From positions 2,197,501 to 2,261,500 of the forward strand of contig JAMPIT010000476.1 in NCBI GenBank assembly GCA_026261815.1: a DNA stretch of 64,000 nt. The letters are read 5' to 3'. The first letter of the stretch is position 1, and each line of letters begins with the position of its first letter. Shown piece by piece: positions 24,103 through 38,819 of the stretch. This DNA is from Monarcha castaneiventris obscurior. Taxonomy: Eukaryota > Chordata > Aves > Passeriformes > Monarchidae. Under the pieces are notes generated by a model. The model had not been told where the DNA came from. It did not search any database and worked only from the letters and a program-made list of their open reading frames with translations. The translations under genes were made by a program, and so were the position numbers.

Positions 24103-27100
24103 GCTGCTCCTCTGAGGACACTGTAATAGCTGGCAATCTGCCTGGCACATCATCTACTGAGAAGCTCTTGCTGGGCCCTAAAACAGTGCAGTCTTATTAT
24201 TAATAGTTAATTAAAAGGCCAATGTAAGGGTATTATTTTATGTTCTCTTTCAAGATGTGTTCACAACAGTTTTTATCAGACAAAGCATCTACAGGCAAAC
24301 TGCTCAGTTTTGCTGTGCAAAACTTTTTGATAAGAGTGACAGCTTCAGCAGTAAACCTTTTTTCGACCTTTATTGCAGACGTACACACATTTTTGAATGA
24401 ACATAGAGAAAAGCACTGCATTCTTAAAATTACAGCAAAGTTCTGGAGCTCTGCTGCAGAATCACTGCTGTTATAAATCTAGATTTACTTTAAAGAGAGC
24501 AATATTGACCTCACATACCTGATTTTGTCCACAGAGATCTCCAATGTGTGACTGTATAAGGTCATACCTAGCATCAAGGAGCTATTTGTAGAGGACTACA
24601 CTATTCACGTATTTTAATTTGGGCACGTGATTTATGATTTACCTTCCAGAACATTAACAGGTTTTGGGTTCATTATATATATGCATCCGTGGGTGTATAT
24701 ATATAAAAAATATTATATGTACAATAGAAATTAACAAATCAGATGTAAATACATTGAAAGTGTTGTTTCAGGTCAAGGCATACTGAAAACAAGACCTTAA
24801 ACTTCAGAAGTGAAATCTTGGCTCATTAAAGCTGAGGGAAATTTTCATTTATTTCTCTGTGACCAGAGTTTTCCTTTAAAAACTGAATTTCCACCTAACA
24901 TCATGCTTTCTGTTCTAATTATTCTTCTGCAATTACCCCAAGTAATATTCCAGCAGTGGAAAAGAAAACCTGCTAACTTGATGTTTGGCAGACATCTTCC
25001 ATCAGTCATTTTTAGATCTGAAGATTATGCAATTGGATTCTAATTTTGAAAAACATAGCATCTGCTTAATGAGGCAGTGCTTTAATGTTTAGGAGTCTGA
25101 TCTTTCAGATTCTTAAAAAAATTTTTTGTACTACATTTCTCATGTGAAACATTGAAAACTATATATCATCTCCTCATCTGCCCTAAACTTTAGAGACTCT
25201 CAAGGCTATATGTGGGAGTAATGTCACCTTTTTTGTGTGGTCTCACTAAGGAACAGTGTTAATCACTCTCCTACGAGTATTTTATACCCAGTGTACTAAA
25301 AAATACTCTTGCTCAAAACTTCTTATGAGATACTTCTAGCACACATAATCCATACATACAGTCTGTTCACAATCTTGGTAATGGGATACAGCAGCATTTA
25401 ATGAAATGGTGCTGAAACTGGGCACTGAACCTGGAAGTTAAGGTGCTCCTGTTATTTACTTGTGGTAGATTTAATGCAGCATAATGCTCCTACATCTGCA
25501 CTGGTTTAGATAAACCTACACACACAAACTTATTAGAAGTCAAATACTTATTTTACAATATGCATACAAAAATTGGAGCATATATACTTACTAAATATTC
25601 TCATTAAATGTCAAGAAATGTACTATTTCTCATTCTACAAACTTCATCCCATCAATGATCAAACACACTCAAGACCCATTCCTTGTGCCTTTGGTTCTTT
25701 TACCTAACCAATCGCCCCCATCTCTGGTTTATTCTTTTAATCCTACCTTATGCAGTGAAAAACAGAAATCTCTGGTGGGGTTTCCTTTATAAGTGAAAAA
25801 TGGAATAGTAGTTTTGTTCCAGGTACTCCACAAACTACTGCCTCATCTGGCACGACATTACAGCTGAAATTGAATTTGGAGGTCTCGTGGACTGCTCTCC
25901 CTAAAAAAATACAAGAAAATATGTATGAATGAAAACTTTGTTCCAGGATATCCAATTTACAGGAAGTCAGAGCAAGCCAACAATGATTTTCCTGCTCCTG
26001 TTGTCGCTCACTTTTCACCTTTTTCCTAGTAAAATAGTCATTTCAATTACACACAAGCTCTTGAATAAAATCTATACAGGTACACTGACTATCCCCTGCT
26101 GTTCACTCATGTTCAAAGCATACTGTTGCTCTTTAGCTCCTTAGTCCATCTGATTTCATAAAGGTTGCCAATTACGTATTCAAAAAATGTTAGATCGACA
26201 AATGTAATTATTGTAGCCTATTAAATTACTGAAATGTGAGTTTAGATCTATGGATCAATCCTTAATTAAGCAAACATCAAGGAACAGAAACCCAGAGAAA
26301 TCAAACAGGGTGTAATTATTCGCCCAGAAAAAGACTTTCCCATTGTCAATACTTCCTGCAAGTGACAACGAGTCATAAGTTCATAGAAAAAAGTTGCACA
26401 GAAAATCCCCAGTCTCTCAGTACTACATTTAAGCAAAACTTAACCTATGTAGGTAATTCAATAGCAACATTGAAAGGGTAGAGGAACCATCCTCATGTTC
26501 AGCTTTTAAGTCTTCTGCAAGAATAGAGTGAAAGGATGACGTGATTTTGGGCTGAAAATCTGACCATCCTAAGTAGATCCTAATTGTCAGTGTAAAGGAG
26601 GGTGCACAGAGCCTTTAATGAAATAGCACTGTTTGGTAGAAGTCTGGGATGCAGAAATATTGTTTGTTCCCTCTAACGCTCTTCTTCGTTTTCTTTTCAG
26701 ACAGATTTGCTGTTAACTGTAACAAAGTGAAACAGGACAAGTTTCTTCCTTTTGGAGTGCTGCCTCTAAAACCCCACTCCAATACTCCTGAAGCATTGCC
26801 ACAGACCTAATAAATTCCAGAGACCGCTGGGAGCAAGGTTTGGAAGCACTTCAGCAGATGAACCACTTTCTGAGAACTGAAACCTTTGTTTCAAAAACAC
26901 ATTCAATACAAGCTGACTCACAGGAGGCCTGAAGTTAGAGCCTCCTTCTCTCTTTTCCAGATTCAGTCCAAAGAGAGAAAACTTGGAGAGAGAGAGAAAG
27001 GTTGGTGTAATGATCAGGATACAAATAAACAAAACACATAGGAAACATTGGTATGCATCTGCACAGATAGGAGAGTAAAAAATTAGCATTCATTCAAAGC

Positions 27101-28571
27101 TGCTTCTGCTTTCTGACAGGTAATAATGATTGTTAATGGGACTGACATTTCCACTGTACAATCAAAACATATTCTTCAAAACCTATTGCATAATTAACAT
27201 TACTTACACACAATTCACATCAAATAACATCAAATTAGAAAGACTTATGGGGCTAGTGAATAGCATCCTGTAAAATATCTTGTCCAGGTGTTGAGTGAGC
27301 CCTGATAACACACGCAAGGCTGTGCTTGGTCTTCTCTCAGCCAGGCAAGTCCTCAGTGTGTTCTGCCACTGCAAGGAGTAAAAGGCTGCACATATGAAGG
27401 GATGCTTTTCCTTTCTGCACATTTTCCTGACAAGGACAGGGATTGATTTGCCATACAGGAGACATGTTCCTGCACTGTAATCCACATGAAATAGCAGGAG
27501 GTGCACAAGCAAGGTTCTTGTCTTTACTCACCTGATGAATGGCTTGATTGCTCAAGATTAGGCAAGACTATAAAGGAGTTCAAATTCTTAATTTCCTTAT
27601 ATCTTTATTAAATCAGATACTTGATGTATATTCTATTTGTCCTGTCAATAAGCTTCTCACTTGTTTTCTGGAGCAGAGACTGATCTATGCCCAGATGTTT
27701 CCAGAAACACCACTCCTAGTAGATATAAACATTTCAGATGTGGCCTCTTGGCCAGCCAGAGTGGAGTTAACCATGTGGCCTCTTTGCTGAATAGAGGTGT
27801 GATGGTCTGCGGCAGCTTCCCAAAGGAACAGTCAGGGAAAAAGCCTAATTACTTCTAATGTGATGTTTAGTCATTACATGAACATCATTTTGTGCTGTAG
27901 TGCCCAAAACACGAACCTGGTAGGTGCCTTCCCAACCTAGAGCTTGTATGGTTGGGAGGAACCTTGCAGACAACAACCCAATGATTTCCTGTTCTTCTCT
28001 TAGAAGAAACCTGACATATTTTGGGGGGTTGCAGTGGGAGAAGGAGGGAGAAAGGAGGTTGCTATCAAACAGTTGTTAAAAACATGCTAAATAAAAGGTC
28101 TAGATAAAAAAAAAAAGAACCTTCTTCTACAGGCTTTGATGTTGCCAAACATTGATTGTGAATTGAACAAGAAAAAAAATAAAGCAAGCTGAAAATGTGC
28201 TGTCAGGACTTTATAACGCCAAGCTTTTTTATGATTTTTTAATGCTTCAATGACAGATATATGAAAATGAGTGCAAAATGCAGAGAAGAAAGAAAATAAA
28301 ACCTCACTGTAGAATTTGAATAGACAAAGAAGAGGTATAATTTCCCAGCACTGACGACAGCATAAGCACGGAGTAACTTTCAGGAGAATTATTTTTGCAA
28401 AACACCAGTATGTTTCACATGCTTTGGTTTCTAATATGTCATTGTTAAATCAAAGAGTACTTTTTTTTTTTTCCAGGCATGTGGAAGAGTTAAGAAATAT
28501 GAAACAAATTGTAACACAACCACTAAGGCTTTAAAAAAGAAAATAAAATTACTTTTTTATATTATTCATCC

Positions 28572-28690
28572 AGATAACAGATAACGCCTACAGATAAAAT
28601 AGCCTGCAGATTTCCAGGACAGCACATGAGCATGCACAAAATATGGTAATTATATCTTGCATCAAAATTTATGTAAAGTGTAATTATATC
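28572..28690. promoter_or_regulatory. Candidate element: triple AGATAA cluster plus repeated GTAATTATATC
   Basis: Three AGATAA (GATA-factor) sites begin at 28572, 28579 and 28592. About 50 bases on, the 11-mer GTAATTATATC occurs at 28646-28656 and again at 28680-28690, each copy containing a TAATTA homeodomain core. This density in non-repeat sequence suggests a composite enhancer. Function is inferred only. Confidence 0.33.
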
Positions 28691-28759
28691 TGGCACTTCA
28701 GTTTATCACTTTTTGAGGATTTGTGCACGAGATAGGTGGTACACAAGTCATATCTTCCT

Positions 28760-31700
28760 ACTGAATCTGAGCAGTACTAAATTTCACTCCATTTAGTCTT
28801 TGTTTCCACTTCTCATTTTGCATATCAAAGACTAAATAGCTCAAGCTAAATTTTAGGAAAATTGCGTGCTTATGCTTTCTTAGAACATGTCTCCAAAATG
28901 TTTTTCCAGTCTACCTGTAGTGGAATAATCCATGTGTGGATCACTCAAGAATAAAGGAAATTAATTAGGATTCCTAAATGGGAAATGGTTTAGGATTTTA
29001 TTTATTTAAAATATTGCATTTATATCACAGAAACAGGTCTAAACATGTTTTTATTTGGACTTCAACAATTCACCTTCCCAAAAAGAAATATCCCAGGCAT
29101 CTTACCTCAAGCTGCCACTGGCAACAACCTGCAAGTAGGTCGTAAGCAGGTTGCTAAACCCCATCTCCTGGATATTGGGAATGAGAAGTAGGAATGGCTA
29201 GAGTACATCACAAGCATATTGCTCAAACATTTCTAAAATTAGAAGCATTTATATAATCTAAATAGTAGAAAATAAATTCGCAATAAGGCAGAAACTGACA
29301 ACAATTGAAAGAGGTTCATGCTACCATAAAGAGGAACAATCTTTCTTAATACTGGTTCCTGAGTTTTAAATTGTCAAGGAAAAAAATACTGAAATCTGTG
29401 GCCCAAGTTTACCTTCCTCAAAACTATCATTTAGTCTCTTTAACTAAAAAACCTTTTAAAACTTTAAGTAATTTTGATTTTTACTGTCTGTGAAATCCAC
29501 TCTTTCATACCTGTCAGCACTCCAGTCTACCTGAAAAACTTGGTGTAGCATCCCAGCCATAGCAGTCACTTCATATCAGAACTGGGCATTTCCAAAGTGA
29601 TTGAAGAGGCTGAAATGTAGTCTAAGCCCACACTGAAGCTAGCACAGTGGCACCTCAGTTTTTCCCACTTTCATTTGTGTTGTCTTGTTTTTGCATTTTT
29701 AACATAAAAATAACTCCATGGGGAAAATCCTCCTTAATACATTTGCTGGCTGCCAAAACAATAATTCTGAAAATTCTGTAATGAAAAGGATATAAATTCC
29801 AGAAGCAGTTTCTTGTAGTAACTTTCATAGGTTTCAGTGTGGTAAACCGAGCTTGGAAGCACTTGAGATCCTCCTTTTGATTATGTGCTGTATGTTTCTT
29901 TTCTATGGCATTTCTCTTGCTTTGGGAAGCCTGGGAGGATGGTCCAGTGGACGTCTGTGATAGATCTCCCTGCCCAGGAGAGTCCCCCCCAGTAAAGGTT
30001 AGTCCTGTTCCCCCAGATCCCCACTAGTCTTTGTGATCAACAGCACTGTCCACACTCTTCACCACAACTTTGGTGAACAGTCATCTTTCTCCTGTCCTGT
30101 TCTGTTCTTTGGGAAGGGAACTTTAGACCACCCTGGGTCCAGATCATGCCTTCCTTCCAGGAATCGTTTTTCAAAACAGAGGCAACTCCTTAGGAATTCC
30201 CAGAAGAAAGAATACAAGCGGGCTGGGACATAGCACAGAGATACTCAAGCGAGGTTTAAGCAAGCTGGATCAGCGCTGGAATCAGCAGAGTATTTCATGC
30301 AGGCTCGTTGAGCCGGTCTCTCCAAGGCCCTGGAAAGATTTAGTAGTTAATTATGTGCTGAGGCTGCACGCCCAGGGCACCGCGCTGTGACAGGAGACAG
30401 AAGGACCCGCTCTGTGCTCTGTGGCTGATCTGCCTCACAACCACGAACCACTCTGCCTCCTCTCCTCCCCTCGTCAATCTGTCTTGCTCATTAGGAGGGT
30501 CAGGTTTTTTTGTGGCAGGGAATGTTTTTCCTCACAGGTGAAATCCTTGATGTGTTGCAGGCAACAGTAAAACTCCAAGGTCTGGGCATTCCAAGCTTTA
30601 ATTCTATGCGTTCATAAATTGTTTAGCACAGTGAGGGCCCTACTTCAGTTTCTAGGTGAAAACAAATTATAGCTACAAAGGACGTGTTAAATTGTAATTT
30701 TAGAGCAAAGCAATGGAATCTTTCATAGGTAGGAGGGTGTGTTTATCTATATATTTGATTAAATCCCAATTGCCATAGAGAGGAAAGCAATTTTTTAATC
30801 ATAAAAAAGGTACATGAAAAATAGGTGTAACAGTTTTCCCTTATCCCCTGGCTAGGCACACTTCAGGCAGATCAGCAGCATATATTGGAACCCAGACAAT
30901 GTGAGGCATTTGGAAGAGGGAGAGAGGTTAGGAAAAAGGAAGAAAGAAAAGCAGATCGCAAGTTTGGACAACATTTGAATAGTTTGGAATTGCTTCGAAT
31001 ACTGCACTCTGAGCTGTTGAGGTATGACAAATTTGGGCTTTGTTTTAAACTGGCATAGTCTGCTGTTACCGAGAATGCTTTTAATATTTCAACTCAAAGA
31101 TATCCTTTAGGGTGACATATTGCAAACATGCTTTCTGTTTTGTTTTCAATTTTGCTTTGTTGTCAGAGTTGCAATGTAAATATGCACCATATTTTCCTCT
31201 GCATATTCCTCATTATATTCATTTTAAAGTCTTCTCTATGAAGTATCTTCCTCCCAGCACCAGAGCATACAGGAATATATTGTCTCTATCCTGAGTTTGG
31301 CAATGAAAATATTCTTAGTGTTTTAACTATACAGGGGCAGAAATTGTGGCGGCAGGCAACAGCATCTGAAATTCATTAGCAAACATCTGAGATGACTTCC
31401 TGAGTGGGCCACAACAAAGTGTGGAATGAGCAAACCATCTGCAGGGGTGGCAGAGGGGAAGAATTCCCATGTATGATAAAGGCAAAGAAAAAAATGCACA
31501 TTTGTCAGTACAAATCTTTTCTTCACCCTGATTCTGGTTCTTTCCATGAAAGTCTCTTTTCCCCCTTTACTTAACATGAGAATCAAGAAACTCAGGATTC
31601 CTTTAACAACCTATTGCTCCATTTCACTCAGCTGTCGATTTCAACAGGTTCAGTACCATGATTCGTGCTCCCAGGAAAGTCTTGCTTCCTTATTTTTCCT

Positions 31701-34700
31701 TAATTCACTCTTAATTCACCCACTCAGCACTAACCTTTGCCATCCTATTTGAAATCCAAAGATGAATTCATGATTACTACATGGTGGCTACCAGAAGCAA
31801 AAAAAGCAGAAGAGTGCTCTGTAAGAAAGGAGACTGATATTATATTATGGTTTTATGCCATGGTTTTTTTTTAATCATGCTCTTTAGACTGCAACATTCT
31901 TCAATAGCTGTTATGTTACCATAGCAACTACAAGTACTTGCTGTGGCCCACTGTGCAAGGGTCTGTGCAGAACAGAAATGGTCCTCGTTGCTAATTCAAA
32001 AAGTTCCATGAGAAGCGTACAGATGCTTGGGAGAAAAAAATACAGATTTTCAATACACAAGATGGTGTGTGATATCACTATATGAGCAGTCCCAAAACTG
32101 GCATATTTATTGTAGGTGTCACAGTGAAGGGGAAGTTTGAGGAAGGATGGAGCCTAACACTGAAAAATTTTGTGTTATGCCCGTTAAAATTTATCAGCAG
32201 TTGAGGGTTTCTACAATTCTGCAAAACTTTGTATCACTGTGACCAAAAAAAAAAAAAATCAAAGAATTATTCTACCGTACATTCTGTAATTTGTACATTA
32301 GACATTACATTGACTTTAGGTGTTGAAATGAGGTGTGTTATTTTTGTACTAGAGCACTTGTCATTGCTTTCCTGAATTTAAATTCGAGTATAAAATATCT
32401 GTCATTAAATTTTTAAACATGCTTAGATTATTAAATTTCAAAACAAAGCAAGAACTGAATTAACTGCTAAAAAAACCAAAAAACCCAAGCATTAATTCGG
32501 TCTGTCAGTTCAGAATTGTCAAATGCATCACTCTAAGCAGCAGTGGTTTTGCCATTTTCCTGTTTGCTTTTAATACCTTCTTTGAATAATGTTCAACTAT
32601 ATTTTTTGTTTTATTTTATTCTTCTAGGAGAGACAAACTCATCTTTTATCTTGAATTTATGGGTACATATCAAACAAATCTCTTTGCTCAGGCATGGCAT
32701 AGGCAGAGAAGGGTTTTCAGCATCCCACTGCTAAATTCAGCAAATGACAATGCATTGCATGTCTCAGGCTGAAATAACACTACTCTGTTTGTATCTGTTT
32801 CTGTATTTCCTGATCCAATTCTATGCAGAGAGTAACCACACTTCCATTTTTCTGAAGGCTGTATTAGGATAACCACCTTAACTTTTTGTGAAAGTCAGTG
32901 CCATTTTTAGTATCTGAGCTCTTGAAGGTAAATGAGATTTGCGCTGGAGATAAGGTCTGTTTTCGAACAAATTTCTTGAGATGGTCTCATCTCTAAAAAA
33001 GGTGTTTTAATTTTTTTTGTAAAGATTAGGGAAGCTAATCACCCCCTGCTAGCAGGTAGTTAATTTTTTGTTTACAATATCATTGGTCACACACAGAATG
33101 CGGGGGCATTTTATGTTGTTGGGTTGGGTGGGGTTTTTTCCCAAATACACACATTTCGAGAACTGAAAGCACAACGTTTTATCTAGGTTCTGACTGTTGT
33201 CATATTTGAGCAACTGTTCAGATGTGCCAGTCAGGCTTTTGGAGGAAAACTGGCCACGTTCTCCCGCAGTTATCATGTATTTGTCACACTGACACCAGCT
33301 AGAAAAATCCAATCGGAACCGTTCTGTTCCAAGCTGTAAACATCCTTTGCAGCATGGCCATTTGCATCAGAACGGCTGCTATTGTTTTCAAACATCAATG
33401 TTACTATTTCAAATGGAGCAGGAAAGGCAAAGCAGTCTTTTTTTGAAAGTTCATGAGTGCAGTGAGGAAAACAGACTGAGGCACAAAGTAGATCAGATGG
33501 GATTTAGATCCTTCAACAATTTCCTTGTACCTTCCACCAAGGCCTTGTGGATAGATACAGCTCTCACAAATTGCTTTTCACTCTTTCAAAACACTAGCTA
33601 GCAAAAAGGCAGAAATAGACATCTACAATGAAGAATTACAGTCCAGGACAGTTTCTACAGTCACTAATTTAATTTTTAAAGTGGCAGCTACAGCTAAAAG
33701 CCTTTCCAATGCTGGTCCTTCTAAATACTCATCCTCCCAATCTATGTCTTTAGAAAATAGACAATTCTATAAGCTACTCATTCTTCCAGCACTTAAGGAA
33801 GAGTTTTTTCTCCTGATAAGAAAAAGGACATATTTTTTAAAAATTGAATGGATAACTTGACACACAGGAATAAGATAAAAAGTAATTCTCTCAAACCAGA
33901 GGATACACTGAATCATTTAAGAACTCTGCAGCAAAATTTGCTTCTTGGCAAACTGCTTAGGCATATTTCTATGACAGTGATTTGTCTTTATTCTTTGCAC
34001 TGGCACTCCAAGATATGGATGGTAGATTTCTAGCATTTTTAGTGTCTGGTTGTTGTGCTTCTTCATCATCACAATATAGACACACTAAGAAGTATGAAAT
34101 ACTTGCTTGTACAACTTTCCTTCCATTTCTTAAGTTCAAACAGCTTTTCACTGCAAGATATTCTAATAATATGTTCTCACACCTATTTGTTTTTTGTCTT
34201 ATTTATTCTAAACATTATTCTACCCATCCTGTTTGAAGTCCTACACTGCAGCAAAACACCTGGGTTCCCTAACACATGACTCTGAACAACAATCTACTGA
34301 AAATAGAAGTATGTATATTTATTTATATGCAATATCTGGCTGTACTTGAAAAATAAAAAATTGATTTCATGATCTCCTTTGAAATTGGGAACTCCCCAAA
34401 GATTGACCAGTGGTGGAACCTGAAGGTTATGGAAGTAGGCTGCATGTGGTGTGGGGAAAAAATGAAGTTAGGTGGATTTAAAGAATTGAGTCATGTGAAC
34501 AAAATGAGAATGAAAAACATTTAACAGCATATTGAGCAGACATAAACACAACAGAACTGAAAACGATATTGACACAATTGAATATTTTGATTGCCTATTC
34601 TAGTTGTGTGAATAAATCAAAAAAGAGCAATCTCAGTTAGTTATGGAAAAATCCACAATATTCAGCTATCACCTAAATCTGCAAATCACAAAAGAGATGA

Positions 34701-37700
34701 TGATAAAATAATTACTGCATGAGTGACAAAGTTTAATTTTGTTCACAGTTATTAAAAAGGAGGAAAGGAACAACATGATGAAAACACTAAGGGGTTTAGT
34801 CATCTTGCATAGGAACTAAAATGCAAACAACCATCAGATCATGTCAGAATAGCTGAAGCTGTAGTTTGCATGGGGGAAACGGGTGTGAAGATGAAAGAGT
34901 GAGAAGATGGATCTGCATGTCACCTGCACAGCAGCAATTGTTAAAAGACAGATTCCCTGGTTTGTGAAAAGGGCTTAGACAGCACGAAATCAAGGAGTCC
35001 AGAGAGGAAAAGATTTAAAGGAAGGACACCTGCCACTTTCAGAAGGATAATACCACCAGTCATGGGATTTTGCTTGGATGAAGTAAAGACTTTGGCAAAG
35101 GTTTTTTCAATTATGGTTAAGGCATAAAGCATACTGGAGAAGAACTAGGATGAAATAGATGTGTTGTTCTTGTCTTTTCTGAAGAGAACAAACACTTCTG
35201 GGTATCTTTCTGCACAAAAAATTAATCGTTCTCGCTGCCTGTCTCTCAGGTTCCCTAATCCCACAGCATTATATTGAAAGTTTGAAAATCCAAGACTGAT
35301 TATTCTTCAATCATGTGATTTTGGAGTTCATTTATGATGAAAACCAAGGTCTGACTCTGAACTTGGCATTATTTCCAATGGGATCTGTGTATAGATGTGA
35401 CAAAATGTACCCAAAAACTTTTACTGCAGATTTTAATTTCTAATACCGTTCATGTGCTCATTTGCAGGTCTAGACCTATAATGCTTAGTTAGCTTGAACA
35501 GCTGTGTTTTTATGGCTGGAGTAGGTTTGAATGAAAGTTTAAAAGCTTGTGTGTACTTATTGTATATGTCCAATTAATCTTCACTCTGCAAAATCGAGGT
35601 TTTCCCTTCTTTTTGCTACATCACAGTTCTTATGCTTGCTTTGGACTGCAATCCTGGCTCACACTTCAGGTTAACAAGGCTGTGGTACTGCCCTAATAAT
35701 CCCTAACATGTTTAAACAGATGTTTATAGCTGCTGGTGTACCTAAGCTCTTGTTTTAATTCGTGAGGTTGCTTGTTAAACCTGAGTATGACACAAGGTTT
35801 CTGGCGATAAAGTGGGATTTTTGCTGTATTTGATGGATGATATATGAATGCCAACACCTGAAGCATCTCAGACTGTTCAAAATAAATGACAAGTACAGAG
35901 ACGTGGGGTTTAAATCTCATAGCAACACAGCAGAATAATTTTATCTCAAACTGGGAGAAAACATCTAAAAGGAATATTATCTGACCAAGATTGCCACCAT
36001 CTAACAGGCTTTTTTGTGATAAATTTTGAGGGAGGCATGTTTAAAAATCCGGTTCTGGATTTATAAAATTCATACAAACCGGCTTATTCCAAAAGGGACA
36101 ACAGAAGAGTTTTGTAACTCCTCATTTAGTTCATCAGATTGCTCTGCAGATGGCAGTAAAATTTATTTTCTATTTAAAGAGCGTCTCGCCTCATCATAAT
36201 CAAGGAAATATACTTTCCAACTTAACCAAAATCTTGGCAAGGACAAAGTTCTGCACTGGCACCAAGTAATCCCATACAAAAAGCCTGTCTCCCATCTTAC
36301 TTGTTTTGCTGTGCCAGAAATATTTTTAAAAGACCACAAAGTAGACCTTTCATATTTTACTGTGAAATATTCACACTCACTTTAAACACACACACATGCT
36401 CTCAAGATCCCAGCAATTGGCTCGGCCTGGTCTGCACCACATGAAATAGGTGTTTCCCTTCCCCACAAACTGGCCTGTGGGAAGTCAGAGCATCTCCAGG
36501 CTGTCAGGACTGGGGTAGGGAAGCACAGCTGGGTAATTGCCTGCTCACATCTTGTGGTGTGAATGGGAAATGTCCTGAGAGGAAACCAAAGTCTTCCAGA
36601 GCAAACCTACACAACTTTCCCATACAGCTGTTGAGTCATTTTTCCACAAAGGAGAGAAAGAAAAGGGCTTTCCCAGGAGACTGGAAAATCAGAGCTGTCA
36701 GGATAGGTGTCAGAGAATTCAAGGCAAAGGATGGGAAGATAAAAGGGGAGGAAGACTACAGTTAGCTCCAAGATGAGCACAGAGCCACTAGGACAAACCA
36801 CCCCACTTCCAACAGCAAGTGGCAGTTGGTGGACAGCAAACCTGAAACATTTCCGTGGAGCACTGGGGCAGGAATAGGCTGCAGACAGGATAAAATTCTG
36901 CATAAAGAGCATTATCAGAAAGGTAAGTTCTATATCTTACTGCACTTCCACACTAATACTTGACTGCCTTTTCCTGGAAGCTTCTCTGGAGAAAATGACC
37001 ACAAGGAGTCTGCAGGTGGCACTCAGGCTTGGGTAGTTTGCTTCTTAGCTGTGTTCTCAGCGCCAAGTGGTTTGAAAAGGTGTACTTTTCCTCACTTGCA
37101 CTTACAAGTTATTCCCATGATTGTGAATCCAGGACATTTATCATTCAAATATTTGAGTAAAGTTGCAACTCTACTCAAGACTTGTCATCACTTGGAGGGA
37201 GCTACCACCACTTTATTTGTGCAGCTCTCACTTTGCAAAACATTTTCACAGTAAAAGTTAATGACAACTTCACATGCCTTCTTGAGACTGAAAATTAGGT
37301 AGTAAGCTAAGAATCAAGATCTTGGAAGACTCTGAAGCATTTCTGGTGACTCTCCAAAAGAATACTTAACTCTGTTAATTCATCTGCTCAGCAGTTCAGC
37401 TACGTATTTTCCTAATCAGGTGGTTCTTGGCTTTAAATGGATAAAAACCTCATCATTAAATAATAGAAAAGATCTCAGAAATAATTTATCAAGTCATTCA
37501 AAAAATACAGCTGTAGATAAGAGAAATATTTCCTCACCTCCAAAATTGTTTCAAAGGTATATTTACAAATGTAATATGTACAGCAAGAAAACCTTTAGAG
37601 TATAAAGTTTTCTAGCTCCAAACCAGCTGTTTGGAATGAAACTCGAGATAGAATCAAGGCAGATCTCTGGGGAGGTAATGATAGGAGTATGTATTGAACT

Positions 37701-38815
37701 GCTGGGAGCATGAATATGCATAGCTCAGTAAGGGCAAATGACAGACAATGTATCCAGCTGAAATTGGTGTATGTGTTTGTTCTTTCGTCAAAAATAACCT
37801 AAATTCAGAAAAAAAAAAAAAAAAGCAACTAAATATTTACAGCCCTTTATTAAAGTAGGTTTCATCTTGAACATTAGTATTGAATGTGTTTAGATTTGAG
37901 GAATCTTGTCAAGCTTCATTACTGCAGTATGGTAGCATCTGCTATATTAATGCCAGGGGGATAGTTACAAACAGAACATAAATGTACATTTTAAATTACA
38001 TTTACTAAGTTTTATCATGTAAGAGGAAGGAAGGAAGGAACCTGAGATTAACACCACAGATCATATGCTACTTTGAAATTTAATTGCTAAATAATATTAT
38101 AATGTACAAATGCTTACTTGACTTGAATGCCGAGTAAGTATTTGCCAGTAGCTGGCAGTTTTTGGCAGGGATTCTCTTACTCAGTTGCTAACCAAAATGC
38201 AAAATGATAGCCCTTAAGACAAAACCAGGATTACAGATGAAACTACTCTTTTGTTATAAGTCTGTATAATTTTAATTCTAATTGGTTTAAAACATCTTGA
38301 GAGATGTAGATGCTTACGCCTGAGGCAGCAAAGAATTACAAGCCTTGCTGTAAGGGTACTGCTGCAATACACCAGCCAGGCTTCAGTGGGACTGTTTATC
38401 ATCAAATATACATGAAAGACCAGGACCCCTACTTGACTAGACATGACAATTTAACTTTGCCTCTTCCATTGCAGTGACATGATCATAAACATATTATCAA
38501 GTTCTGCAGTGTGATCAACAACAGATGTAAAATTAAGAGCTGACAAGTTTTAGCAGGTAGCTGAGTCCTACATATTTTATGCCAAATTTAATTTTAATTT
38601 CCAAAAATCTTCCAGGCAACTCTTTTTTAAAGACTTCAGAAACCACTCTTATTTTTCTCTTCTATTCTTGCAGTTAGTACCAGTGTTCCGAAAAAGTAGG
38701 ATTTACATGTTGTTTCTTTCAGGACAATTTGCATTTCCTTTTTTTGTTTGCCTCTATTTTATTATTTTATACAGAAAATAAATCCAGGAAACAGTTTGTG
38801 TACAGTTTTATTCAC
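28760..38815. other. Intergenic DNA, no gene recognised
   Basis: AT-rich unique sequence with scattered A/T runs and a short (GGAA)4 at 38025-38040. The stretch 30240-30440 is GC-richer and non-repetitive and may be a conserved element, but no specific motif supports a call. No coding exon, RNA gene or intact transposon was seen. Confidence 0.55.
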
Positions 38816-38819
38816 AACC

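Larger units (their letters stand above)
21560..28560. other. Intergenic DNA, no gene recognised
   Basis: AT-rich unique sequence. It includes a 25-bp tandem duplication and a small perfect hairpin near 24.0-24.1 kb (listed separately) and a TA-rich imperfect stretch at 24674-24720. No coding exon, RNA gene or clear transposon was recognised; the small open frames here have no family-like content. Confidence 0.55.
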
